Shown in pieces: positions 35,781 to 46,600 of a DNA stretch of 64,000 nt; positions within the stretch are counted from its first letter, which is position 1, and every line of letters starts with the position of its first letter. The translations under genes and the position numbers were made by a program. The notes below the pieces were generated by a model. It did no database searches, was not told where the DNA came from, and saw only the letters and a program-made list of their open reading frames with translations. Origin of the DNA: Opisthocomus hoazin (lineage: Eukaryota > Chordata > Aves > Opisthocomiformes > Opisthocomidae); NCBI RefSeq assembly GCF_030867145.1, contig NC_134414.1, positions 67,896,814 to 67,960,813 on the forward strand, read 5' to 3'.

Positions 35781-35864
35781 CAGTTTAGCTTGTGCTTCTG
35801 CAATTTTTCGATTATTCTCTTCTAGTATTCGCTCTAGTTCCTCACGCTTTGCACGCTCTTCTTC
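35781..35864 (-). CDS. ARGLU1: ARGLU1 coding exon 3
   Basis: This is an 84-nt exon of exactly 28 codons (residues 195-222). It starts with Glu-Glu-Glu-Arg-Ala-Lys-Arg and ends ENNRKIAEAQAKL, identical in kind to the vertebrate ARGLU1 coiled-coil region. Boundaries are acceptor CTTTAG (ending at 35865) and donor GTATGT (from 35780). Both boundaries are phase 0, so skipping it would keep the frame. It is too short to stand out as an ORF and was found by following the protein from exon 2. Confidence 0.96.
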
Positions 35865-38201
35865 CTAAAGGGGAGGACAGGGCAAGATGTTAGTAAAGTA
35901 AAATATTAATTTCTGCATGTTCACTAATCTTCCTCAGAATTCTTTTGTGAACTGACTTAAAGTGGCAGCTTTACAGCCACCTATTTTGTCTCACAACGGT
36001 AAATTGTGCGGCCACTAAAACTGGTTTCTAGCACTCAATTTACATCATCCCGCCCAGTCCAAACAGCAACCAACTAAACCCTCCCTAATCATAGAATCCT
36101 GACAATTTATTACTAGAATTTTAATATCACACAAATCAACAAGGACAACTACAAAAACTGGATAGTATTTACCAAATTAAAAAGTAATATAGAAAATATA
36201 AATAAAGCGAATAGTTTGTCTCACCAATTAAGTATACCTACGTATTCTTTACCTATACTCCTTTAATCAGCATTAAAAGTTGAATATTTACTGTCTTGTC
36301 CAGTGTCCTGCAGAGTGTGCTCCTCGGCTGCCATACGCGCCAGCTTCCTCTTTAAAATGATTTGTACTGTTAGCTTGGCAATACCTGCATCAGCAGCTCA
36401 ACCATTTATAAAGAAACAACATACAAGGAAGGCTGAGCTGAGGAATGCAGATGTTTATGATAAGAAGGAACAAAAATATGTAAATCATTCCTAAGGCAAA
36501 CAATTAATAAGAAAAATACATTTACTGTTAGTGAAAAATACAAATGGTAATCCATACTTCATGGAGCTATGGGCTTCCTTCATGGGGAGAATGGACTTAA
36601 CATTCAATATTTTGACAATTTTAAGACAGCTGAAACTGTCATTTGCAGTCTGAACTTGGAATTCAGGAGTCCAGGGAAGGCAAGATCAGGAAATAAAGCC
36701 TTGTAATTGTTGTTTTCTTGGTGAATTTTATGGAACTCTGTTATGCAACTCATAAATATGAAGACTGCATGAAAGTTTTTGAGGTGTTTCAGTTCACGTA
36801 ATATATATCCGAATTATTTTAATATTTGGAAGATTTAAAGTTAGCCAGAGGTTTGTGTCTGTGTAAGAAAAAAAAGTTAATACGAACAAAGCAAGCATAT
36901 GAAGAGAAAACTTCTTACTATGACTAGTAACCAGCTACTAGCTAGCACACTTCACTCCAGGCATGGAAGTTTACTCTGCATTATAAAGAACCGATGGGAC
37001 TTCTCCACATCACATTAACAATAGCAAAATCACTTTAAAAAAAAAAAAAAAGTCATCCATCTGATCAAACAGAAACCTCTATACATTAAGCATCTGCTGA
37101 CAACAGACATCTACATTCAACTTCAATTCTTTCATAGTAAGGTTTGAATTTGCAAAACAAGCGTAATTCAGTATTCTTGGTATTTGTTGTAACTCCATGT
37201 TCTGGATTTCTTTCGTTTTTAATTTAAACATATTATGTGACAGACAGAATGGTGAGTTTCATTGCTACTGTCTTTCCTTTTGTAAGCCAATCAAAATATT
37301 AATTTAAAATAGACTGTGTAGGAGGTAGAGAGTGAAAAAAGCATTTGAGACTTATGACTATTTAGCACAAATTTCCTTCACAGTTTCAACGTTTGTCTTG
37401 AAATTTCTGGATCCTGGAATGATTGGTGCATGCAGGCATCAAAGCCTTTAGCAGCAAATTACTGTCTCACAGAAAGACATTTTCAGCTTCTGCTCCAGCT
37501 GCTGATTAAGAAAAAAAAAAAAAGAAAACCCCAAAAACCCAAGTCACATTGTTCAGCTTGACTTCAGACAAGGGCAACCTGCTCTTTTATAACTTCTAGG
37601 GAAAAAAAAAGGAGTTGTTAGTAGTTATTAAAAATGGATATAATGATTTGGACATAGATCCTTCATGAAGACGTGGATGGCCTTACTCTCGAAGTCCCAG
37701 AATTAGTCCAATGTACGCTCAAGGAAAATGTTCATTTTAAATGAAGAGTAAGAAACCTATTCGTTAAAGACAGGTACTGCAGCTCACTGCTGGACCCTGC
37801 TTTTTGCCTGACTGAAGGCAAAAGCCTCTTACAGTCTAAGTAAGCAAAATGAAACAAATGAAGGATACATAATTACAGATTTTCAATACCCTTCCCCAAA
37901 AATGACAGAACCGCTGATAAATCCTGCAGCCATGGCAAAAGTTTCAAACAATTCTGAAATATGTAGGTCAGTTCCATTAAAAATCAAGTATCCTTGTTCA
38001 GGTTTTAGGAGAATAACTGTTTAAGTATCAGTGAGCTCCTCTGAATAGGCTAGAAATTAAGTTTCGCAGCAATGCAAGTTTATACAAGAAGGGAATTAGA
38101 TTTGCTGTATTCCATCTCTTTCTGAACCGAACAGGAGGCACAAACCGACACTGAAAGTTTTGCCATGGACTGTCTCTACTTTCCAAACGACCGAGCGTTA
38201 C
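35865..38201 (-). other. ARGLU1: ARGLU1 intron 2 (autoregulatory intron)
   Basis: This is a 2.3-kb intron between donor GTAACG (38201 downward) and acceptor CTTTAG. In mammals this intron is reported to hold an ultraconserved element that controls intron retention and inclusion of a premature-stop exon, lowering ARGLU1 protein. Here I see unique, repeat-free AT-rich sequence, consistent with strong constraint. A candidate cassette exon lies at 36919-37032. Another donor-like GTAAGG is at about 37687. I could not align the mammalian element from sequence alone. Confidence 0.85.
36919..37032 (-). other. ARGLU1: Candidate ARGLU1 poison exon
   Basis: On the minus strand a pyrimidine tract of about 15 T followed by AAAG (37036-37033) is a plausible acceptor, and GTAAGA from 36918 is a plausible donor. 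Together they enclose 114 nt. Exon 2 ends in phase 0, so the first codon of this exon would be TGA, an immediate premature stop. That is what a decay-inducing cassette exon needs. It fits the known regulation of ARGLU1, but the splice-site scoring was by eye and homology to the mammalian exon was not tested. Confidence 0.3.
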
Positions 38202-38427
38202 CTCTCTGGCTTTTTGTGCTGCAAGTTCAGCTTGTCGCTGTCGCTCGAGTTCTTCGAGCAACTGTTTTTCCATGATGCGCTTAGCCTCCTCCACCCTGCG
38301 GAGAACCTCCCGTTCAATCTCATCCTTCCTTTTCTCCAACTCTTCTTCTACTCGTTTAGCCACAAGCTCTTCCACTCTTCGAGCAGTTTCTTCCTCTATG
38401 AGTTTCTCTTCAATTTCTTGTTGACGA
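38202..38427 (-). CDS. ARGLU1: ARGLU1 coding exon 2
   Basis: This is a 226-nt exon encoding residues 120-194; its first base T completes Ile119 with the AT of exon 1. The translation [20 protein letters not shown], followed by [20 protein letters not shown] and on to LAAQKARE, is the Glu-rich, strongly helical or coiled-coil part of ARGLU1. It is essentially identical to the mammalian protein. Boundaries are acceptor TTTTGCAG (ending at 38428) and donor GAG/GTAACG (from 38201). The donor departs from the usual GTRAGT at its last bases (GTAACG), a feature that could favour regulated intron 2 retention. Confidence 0.97.
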
Positions 38428-41400
38428 CTGCAAAAGGCAAACACGAGGATTACCTTTTTGATCAATCAAGAACGGCTGCACTGCACTCTTACAAATACAC
38501 AGCATGAGCCACATTACTGAATCACAGTTTTATACCTTATACACACACAGATCATATATTTAAAGTATGTTTTGCCCTACATTTAAGGAAAGTGAATATT
38601 CAGGCAATCGGTGTTCCTACCACAGGGAGCCCATTTGGACCGTACCATATTTAGCATCTCTCCATATCTCGACACTAAGCTTAAGACGACAGCTTATCAT
38701 ACTACTTCTCGACCACTTTCAAGGGAAAAAAAAGAAAAGAAGAGACACCACCCAACTTTGGCAATCCTTCAACCTTCAGGAATTTAAATAGCCTCAATTT
38801 TAAGCCACACGTAGCAATAATGTCTTGTAAAATCCTGTCTTTAAGCCACCACCTCAGAGGCACCAAACAAATCTCTAAAAACTAAAACAGAAGACAGAAG
38901 CAGAAGAATTTATAATGTGAATACTTCAACAAGAATTCCAGGTGTTGTAGCTGTAATCTAGTTACCCAATCATTTACCTTATCAAATTTCAAATACCTCA
39001 GCTCTACGTAATTTTGTCATTGCAGCACTGCGTTTCTACCGTAACTATCCAAAATAAAATACACCAATACCAAGCGCTAAATAAATTCTTGCAACCTTTA
39101 CAGTTTTCCATGTTCTGAATTTTGGAAGGATTTTGAAATGCCTTTTTGTCTTTATGTTTGTTTAGCAGCAGCATTATTACTTAGCCTGATCACTGTTTTA
39201 AGTTTTCATTACAAAGGATACAAAAAGATTAAGCCAATTCACAGGTTTATTAACAAATGAAGGAAAAAAATACTCCAGGCACTAGTACAATATGGCAATT
39301 AGATATCCAAAGCTGAACAGAAGTGAATACTGTACAGCTATGTTTCATATAGTACTACTTATTTAGAATTATTATGGGCTTTGGGGAGAAGGTTTTTCTT
39401 TTTAACCTTGAAATTGAACTTTCATTTTAAGTATTCTGTGAAGTACAGAAAAATCTTATGAACTTATCTTCTGCCCCGTCATCACAAGACTTCTATGGTT
39501 TAGGATAACAACTACTGTTGTAATATCCTAATACCCTATTGTTTTCATAATGTTTGCATTTTCTTATTTATCTGGAAAGATAAATCTCATTTACACCGAG
39601 AGACATAAAAACGGTTTAAAAAAAAAAAATTACAGAATTTACTAACTTTTAGATTTCCCAGTGTACAATTCGGAAACATACAATAGATGATAAAGTACTG
39701 ATTACTGATCTAGATAAACATGTGAAATAACAAGGTGAAAGGCTCACAAATTCCCACTTTTCATGTGTGTTACTTTCAAAAGTGCGTTAAAACAAATGGA
39801 TAGCCTATCTCCTTCAGTAAAAAGTTGTGGAACATCCAACTTAAAACATTCACCCTCAGAACACAAATTTTGTTCTTACGTTCCTGAAAAGATAGCAAAC
39901 TTATACAGTGGCACATCAATCCAGCATTCACTTTTCCTGAAGTGACACAAACTACCCCGAGGTAATTTTTTTCAGGAAAAGAAAAAAAACAAAACCAAAA
40001 AACCAAGACGGCCATCACCCAGAAAAATGCATCAATCCCACTTGTCAGTGTGTCTCTGCCAAGCCACTACTACCTACGATCCTTTTTGGATGAAATCATA
40101 GAATGCTTTGGGTTGGAAGGGACCTTCAGAGGTCATCTAGCCCAAATGTGGGAGAGAGGTCAAAAGTTTGAGACAAATTTTTAAACACTCTTTATATACT
40201 AAATACCTTTTATTTTTAAAGGGTTTTCTTCCCTCTTATAGGTATGTATTTATCAGCGAGTACTCTCACTGTCCTGTACTGACACAGCTCAACACACGTA
40301 AGAGGCTGTTCTACAGAAACCGTTTTTCAGAAAGCTCATATTTATAGTTTTTACTCAAATGTTTTAGCTTTATGTTTAACATGAGGGAAATCCAAAATAA
40401 AAGTTAGCTAACTGAATAACAATAGTACATAGTTACAAAAAAACCCCCTGACGCTCATGTCTGAAATAAGTTTTCAAATATGCTCAGAAACTGATGACAT
40501 GCTCAAATTAAGCACCGTGCCTGCACAGGTTTCATTCTTCTCACCCAAACAAATTCCATTTAAATTTAATTAAACCAAGTAAATACACCTTTTCACATTC
40601 ACAGGCAATGACAACATTACAAATATATAATAATCGTTCAGTGTAAGCAACCACATTTCTTGAAACACTAGAAATAGAAACAAGTGAAATAAAGCAAAAA
40701 TTTATTCTCAGAGTTCATTTATAAGACCACCCTGTGCCTACAAATAAGAATAATACACTTCCAAGCAATGGCTTTGAATTTATGAAGAAAATCAAATTAT
40801 CAATACATATATAAATCTCAATGATTTATTCTGTGGTTTACACCAATTATTCCTTGAGTTGTTTGGGTTTTTTTTTAAGATCGCATGAACGTACAGTATT
40901 TTATATACAATCGTAAGCTAACCATTCTGACCTACCGATCCATGACACCAGAGAAACAGATAAGTCGTTAATGTAAAGATATTTTTAGTATGCTCCATTT
41001 ACTTCTTAAAGACTAATTTTAGAAAATCTGCAGAAAAGAAACTGCTTACATTTCAGCAGATTTTTGAGGGGAAAAAAAAAAATCTTATTTGCAAGGCCTT
41101 TACAGAAAACCGGCATTACAGGAAAAAGCAGATGTCAGGCTACGTATTAAGATTGGAACAGACATGAGAAGTCAGTCACTTTCAATATATGAACTGTCCA
41201 CTAGTTAATTCAGTCAGCAAGACTTTCTTCACTAACTTGAGTATATACTAACATATATAACACAATTTACATACGATTTACTCAAATACCATAGTTTTCT
41301 ACTCTATTAAGTTTTATTGCTTTTTCTATTTGAAATTTAAAGTGTATTCTAGAAGCATCAAAATTCTATATACAATCTTCTCCAGCGTTGTTTCTCCATC

Positions 41401-42850
41401 AGAAGTTCACTATTCTGTTGCAAATATCACTCAAATGTCATATACCTTGTATACAGACTTCATGAGTGTTTTAAAATTTCAAAGCCAACTTGTACAGAAA
41501 ACTTAACGCAGAAAATAGAGCTGAAATGTATGTTGCCACATCTAATATTACTGAATGAACTCCAGTTCATTCAACATGCTCAGTTTCCATTTGAGCACAC
41601 ACAGCAAAAAACCGATCAAATATTTCAGTTATAGTATTTGAAGATTATGGACACTTCATTTTCCATAAGCACTTGAACCAATTCCCTCTTTCAGCTTTTA
41701 AAGCCTAGACACCGACTAACCACAAAATTTTCCACTCAGACTAACACTGTTTAACATTTTAAGTTAGACGATATTTTGTTATTTATGAAATGTTCTCTTT
41801 CTTCAAAATCCATTTATGTAATAGTTAAAAAAATACACATCCAATAAAATAGTTCCAGAATATGAAGAAACTATTCATTGTGTTCTAAATTGTCAGGCAC
41901 ATTTCACTCCTCCTTCCCACATACGCACGCAATATTTTTATTAATTTAGGTACTGAATAAAACTATACACTGCAAAATTAGGGTAAATAACTCAAAAAGC
42001 CGTCAACATTTTCACGTGTGTTTGTGTCACTATGCAAGTTTTTGGTATCACTGTCCAATTCCAAAGTTAGGAGATTATTGACAAACAAAAACAAAAGTGA
42101 CAACTCGGGTCGATCAAGCCTTCTGGGCCACGATTAAGACCTCATCAGAACAATATCGCTGAAACAGAACTCAAAGCTCGACCTGAGAATTAGCAGAAAT
42201 AGCTGGCTTCATGCGTATGAACAAGTTCCATTTCTGGATTCAGCGCTCCAGTGAGTAAGGGTGACAGCCGAAGAACAAGCATCACTCATCACGACCGGTA
42301 CACCCGTTGTTACCTCTGCTGCGTAAAGGTCTCTCTCATAATCACACTGCTAGCATCTTAACGCGCATCCAGCGCTCGTTACCATGGAACCTCTCTGTCC
42401 TTACGGACTCGGTAAATAAACACGTTCCACACCACAAAAAACTCGGAAAGGAGGAGGCTTCAAGCCAGCCCCACCGGCTGAGAAAACGCGGAAGACGCCC
42501 CAGCGCTGGCCCCGCCGCCGCACAGCGCCTCTCGGCACCCGAGGCCCAGCGGCTCCCGCCGCCTCGGCCGGGCGGGGAGGGGCGAGGCGGGGCGGGCGGC
42601 GCGGCACAAAGCCGCGGAGAGGGGGGCGGGGGGCTCGCCCCGCCAGTGGGCGGCCTCGGCCGAGGGGCGGATGGCGGGAAACGGGCAGCAGCTGGGCCCC
42701 GGCGAGGGCCTCGATGCCTTCGCCCCCGCCGCGGGCGGCCCCGGCCCAAAGGAGGAAGGCGCGGGGAGAAAGGCACCGGCGCACCGAACCCTCCCTTCCC
42801 CCCTGACCCCGCTCCCCCTCCCAATCCCCCCGCCCAGGCCCGGCGCTCAC
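38428..42850 (-). other. ARGLU1: ARGLU1 intron 1
   Basis: This is a 4.4-kb intron between donor GTGAGC (42850 downward) and acceptor TTTTGCAG. It is AT-rich except for its first few hundred bases inside the CpG island. It holds a short CR1 fragment at 40094-40147. No additional coding exon of ARGLU1 is seen, and other ORFs (for example 39763-39945) have no recognisable content. Confidence 0.92.
40094..40147 (-). mobile_element. Short CR1 LINE 3'-end fragment
   Basis: The plus strand reads AATCATAGAATG, then GGTTGGAAGGGACCTTCAGA, then GGTCATCTAGCCCAA, the reverse complement of the terminal 50 bases or so of an avian CR1. It is severely 5'-truncated and lies in ARGLU1 intron 1 in the sense orientation of the gene. 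Confidence 0.9.
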
Positions 42851-43206
42851 ATTTTCCGCTGCCGCTCGAACTCGGCTTTTTTCTCCTCCTCCTCCCGCTT
42901 CTGCTTCTCGTCGAGGCTGCTGCGCTTGCTCACCGTGCGCCCGAAGATGTCGATGCGGTCGGGCGGGGAGGAGGCGCGATCGCGCTCCCGGTCCCGGTCG
43001 CGGCGGGAGGAGGGGGCCGTGTTGGAGCGGGAGCGGGACCGGGACTCCCGACGCCGGTTCCGCTTGCTCTCCCGGGACTTAGAGCGCTTCCGCGCCCGGT
43101 CCTTCTCCCGGGAGCGGGACCGCGATCGGCTCCGGTTCTTCTTGGTGTGCTTGGAGCTCTTGGTGTGCTTGGAGCGGGACGAGCTCCGGCTGCGGGACCG
43201 GCCCAT
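42851..43206 (-). CDS. ARGLU1: ARGLU1 coding exon 1 (arginine/serine-rich N-terminus)
   Basis: ARGLU1 (arginine and glutamate rich 1) is a nuclear protein that binds RNA and splicing factors, interacts with Mediator subunit MED1 and acts as a nuclear-receptor coactivator. Exon 1 encodes residues 1-118 plus AT of Ile119. Residues 1-76 are an RS-type domain (MGRSRSRSSSRSKHTKSSKH start, then RSRSRSRS). Residues 80-97 hold the conserved SPPDRIDIFGRTVSKRSS, and from residue 98 the Glu/Lys-rich helix begins. The start was chosen by homology, with G at -3 and +4. An upstream in-frame ATG at 43257-43255 adds 17 residues unlike the family. The donor is GTGAGC from 42850. The whole joined protein is 276 residues, close to the 273 known in mammals; the small gain lies in the RS-rich part. 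Confidence 0.97.
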
Positions 43207-43419
43207 CCCGGCAGAGAAGAGAGAGAGGAGAGGCCGCGTCGGCGACCGCCCGACCAACCACCCCCGCCCCCTTCGCTAGCGGTGCCCGAGGGAGGTGCGA
43301 GGAGGCTCTGCGCGCATCAGCACCGGCCGGGCGGGCCCCTCGTCCTCCCCCGTGCCGCCGCTCCGCGCTGCGAGGAGAAGGAGCAGGCCCCGAGAGCGGG
43401 AGCAAGTCCGGACGCAGGC

Positions 43420-43430
43420 AAGATGGCGGC
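43420..43430 (+). promoter_or_regulatory. YY1 motif AAGATGGCGGC
   Basis: This is a full match to the YY1 consensus, about 215 bases upstream of the ARGLU1 start codon. YY1 sites with this word commonly sit at or just downstream of start sites of housekeeping promoters. Confidence 0.65.
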
Positions 43431-43454
43431 CCCAGCAGAGCGGTGACTCTCCCG

Positions 43455-43468
43455 CCCCACAATGCACC
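43455..43468 (+). promoter_or_regulatory. ZNF143/Staf motif CCCCACAATGCACC
   Basis: This agrees with the ZNF143 (Staf) binding consensus CCCAYAATGCAYYG except near its end. It lies 25 bases upstream (minus sense) of the YY1 site in the ARGLU1 promoter. ZNF143 and YY1 often occur together in bidirectional or CpG-island promoters. Confidence 0.6.
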
Positions 43469-43549
43469 ACGCCGCACCCGAACCGTCTGCTTCCCCCGCC
43501 TTCGGCGCGGCGCCGGAGGAGCACGAAAGCGCTCGGTAGTGTTCGACAA

Positions 43550-43554
43550 CCAAT
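43550..43554 (+). promoter_or_regulatory. CCAAT box
   Basis: AACCAATGGC is a good NF-Y site, about 345 bases upstream of the ARGLU1 start codon, within the cluster of other promoter motifs. Confidence 0.5.
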
Positions 43555-43602
43555 GGCAAGCGCCGCTCGGGGAGGAAACCCCGTCAGGCAGCGCTTCTGC
43601 CC

Positions 43603-43614
43603 CGCGCATGCGCG
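43603..43614. promoter_or_regulatory. NRF1 palindrome CGCGCATGCGCG
   Basis: This is a perfect 12-base palindromic NRF1 site, about 400 bases upstream of the ARGLU1 start codon. It is the most distal member of the promoter motif cluster. Confidence 0.7.
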
Positions 43615-46600
43615 GAGTGTGCGCCCGGCCGGCAGAGGCCGGCGCCGGCGGAGGGGCTTCGGGGAGGTTGAGGGGGCCGGGATTAGGTTTCTGGGGGCCA
43701 AGGCTGGGTTTTCGAGGGTCAGCCGGTGGTCTGGGAGCTGCCCTGCTCGCCCCAGCAGCGTGGCCGTACTCGCCGCGCCGTAGGCCCGTTTGCCCTCAGC
43801 GCGGCGGGCCCGGCCACGGTGAGGGCAGCAGGGGGTGGGGAGGTGGGCGTGTGTGTGAGTGAGGTGCCTTAGGAGGGCAGGGTAAGGGGGGGCTTCAGGC
43901 GGCCTGTCGAACCCGGGAGGCCGCGTCGGGAAGCGGCCAGGCACGGGAAGGGCGTCGGAGCCCGGCCGGCGGGTGCGGTGCCGCCTGTGGGCCCTTCCCC
44001 GGTCTCCCGGGGCTGCCCGTGGGAGCGCTCTGTCCGTGGGGTGGCCCCCCCTGCCCGGTTTCCCTGGGGTGCGCTGGCCTGGGAGCTGCGGCCTGCGTGA
44101 GCAGCCCCGCCTCCGGTGCCGGGTGCTCTACACAGGACCAAGTACCGTATTTTTCTTGAATTTAATAGATATTTTTTTTTCAAGCTTTGATTTTGTGTGT
44201 GTGTTGCTTTTTTTGGTTGCTTGCTTCAATATAGAAGACAGGGAATCTGTCGAGCAACTCTTGTCTAATCACTGTGGATTAAGGAAGTTATGAAAAACGT
44301 TTAAACTTCTTAATAAACTGTAAAAAGCAGTTTTTCTGAGTCCTCTTGAACACGTGGTTACTGCGATCCATTTAGTTGTTGCTAATCTCTAAGATGGCAC
44401 AATGAATCACTGTCTTGACTGTATTTAGGGTGAGTTTACTTGTAGGCGTTACTGCTCTTTGTTAACGACAGGTACGTAAGCAAAGGCAGCAGCCTTATGT
44501 CAGATGGAGTGTATCAACTTGTGGTCCGGTAGGCATCTCTGAGATTTTTATCCCACTTCTGCCACATAATCGTTAGTCTTTTGCGCCACAACAAAATTTG
44601 CAACTGGTACTGTTCTTGATTTCAGATGAACTGGTGCAAGCTATAAAAAGTTAAGCATGTTCTTTACCCTCAGTGGAAATTAGCTCCTTGACATCTTTCA
44701 CAATTTGGTCTCTTTTTTAAAATGGCTCTACATTTTTTTTTTAAGTTTAATAGGTACATTTTACAAAACATTCCTTTAGTCACTGGACAAAATCCCGTCT
44801 CATCTAAAGGTCTTTTCGTCTGATTCGTCTGACTGACTTTTCTTGAAGGAGCACTTTTTTATTTTGAAATTTTGAATTACTGTAATTAGTACCAAAAATA
44901 AATAAAATGGAAGCATCTTTCTCGCAGGCCACTTTGCCAGTAACAGCAGAGTAATGGACATTGTGATACCTGCATGGCAGGGATTTCAGAGTCGCAGACC
45001 CAGGGAGCGCTTGTTTCTCTCTAGCCCTGGGGAAGTTTATGCAACAGGTAACTAAGGAAGTTGACAATGAGACCTTTCAGCTCCAGACTGGGTAGGTGAG
45101 TTACCAGGCATAACTTCTGCAGCAACTTGATTACAATTTAAGGACTGGAGCTTTGAAATTCATATAATGCAGCAGCTTCTGGTTATAAGTTCTGTCATAA
45201 CTGTATTAGTACTACATTCCATCTTGGATGTACCAAACCTGACCTGGAATGTAGGAAAAAAAAAAAAAAAGTACATGACTATTAGTTTTACAGTCAGTTA
45301 GAAGTATAAATGAGTTTTTAAAATACCATAAGCTGAGTTTTCTCCTTGGCAAAGTACTATTAACAGAACCTGTATTTAGGACCTTGGTTGTCTGAAGAAT
45401 TACCAATATGAACTGCAGAATTCTATTCCTATTTAGTAATACTGATTTGTCAGAACTGTAAAATGCAATATACAATATTCTGTGACAACAATTCATGATG
45501 ATAGATTGTGTGGAATTAAGAAATTACATAGTATGGTATAATGAAATAATTTTCCACAATCCATTGTCGTATTACTTCATCTCAGTATTTTTTAAACTGA
45601 ATTAGTAAGAGCACAAGATTTTAAATACCTATAGTAGGTTAAGATAGTTGGTCCATTTTCTTTGTTATTCCTGAGGACTAAATTCTGGTGTTTCTGGAAA
45701 AAGCTCATTTTCCTCTTAAAAAATACATTCCCAAGAGCTGACAAATTGGTAGAAGAACATTCTGTGATTTCTTTTTTGCTTTGAAATTTGGTAGGGTTTT
45801 TTTTTATCCTATCACCTTAATTTTCCAGGCTTAACAGTAGTAAAATTCTAATATTTAGGGGTTTTCACCCCAGGTGTAATTACAGTTTAAATGGAATTAC
45901 AGTACCAAAAGGAAGTTTTAGTAAATTCTAAATTTAAACACCTTGTTTCATTGAATAATTTCATTTCTTGTTTTCAGTTAATTGAAAAAGAGAGTTGTCA
46001 TTTCCCATGTCAGTTCCACTTAAAAATTTTCAATATTTGATTAACTCCTGTAATTTTCTCTGGATTAAATAATATTAGAATTTTTGAGGTTTTTAATCAC
46101 ATGCAAATCCATGTTTTATTCATGGTTTGGTAGCCGTACTTTATTTCTATGCACTCGTGTGGTTTTGGCATTATTTTTCTCCATTTTAATATATCTCAGT
46201 ATATTAAAATGCATAATTTGCTGCTTAAAACAGTTGCCTTAGTGTTTGAAAGCACCTTATTTGACAGACAAATAGTGGCATAATTAAAGTACCTCACCTG
46301 CTTTACCATGGTGACTATCATCACATGAAATCTCTCAACCCCTAGGCATTTGGCGGTAGCCCTGTGGAGGTGCTGCCTTCTGATAATCTGCAGATCATAC
46401 CTGCTCTCACACCATCACTTTTGTCATTACCTGGGTCAAGAGGAATCTTGGGGGATTAAAGGTGGATTACTTTGGTTTGTGTTACTGTGGTACAGCTGAA
46501 TGTAAAATTCTTGTAACAGGTATAAAATGGAAGCACTCTGGAGAGTAAGCAGAGCAAGAAAGAAAGCGACAGCGTAATGGGATAAGGTGTTTGGTATATA

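Larger units (their letters stand above)
42470..44130. promoter_or_regulatory. ARGLU1: ARGLU1 CpG-island promoter
   Basis: This 1.7-kb GC- and CpG-rich block is centred on ARGLU1 exon 1. Between 43420 and 43614 it contains YY1, ZNF143, CCAAT and NRF1 motifs, a typical TATA-less housekeeping array. This suggests initiation on the minus strand between about 43210 and 43430. Several GTGAGG/GTAAGG donor-like words on the plus strand (43819 and 43882) allow a divergent non-coding transcript. The 379-codon plus-strand ORF 42307-43446 and similar ones are antisense shadows of exon 1 and the GC-rich flanks. Confidence 0.85.

Noticed and set aside
42307..43446. 379-codon plus-strand ORF over the ARGLU1 promoter
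   Set aside because: Most of it is antisense to ARGLU1 exon 1 and GC-rich flanks. The Arg/Pro/Leu-rich translation mirrors the RS-repeat codons of the real gene.
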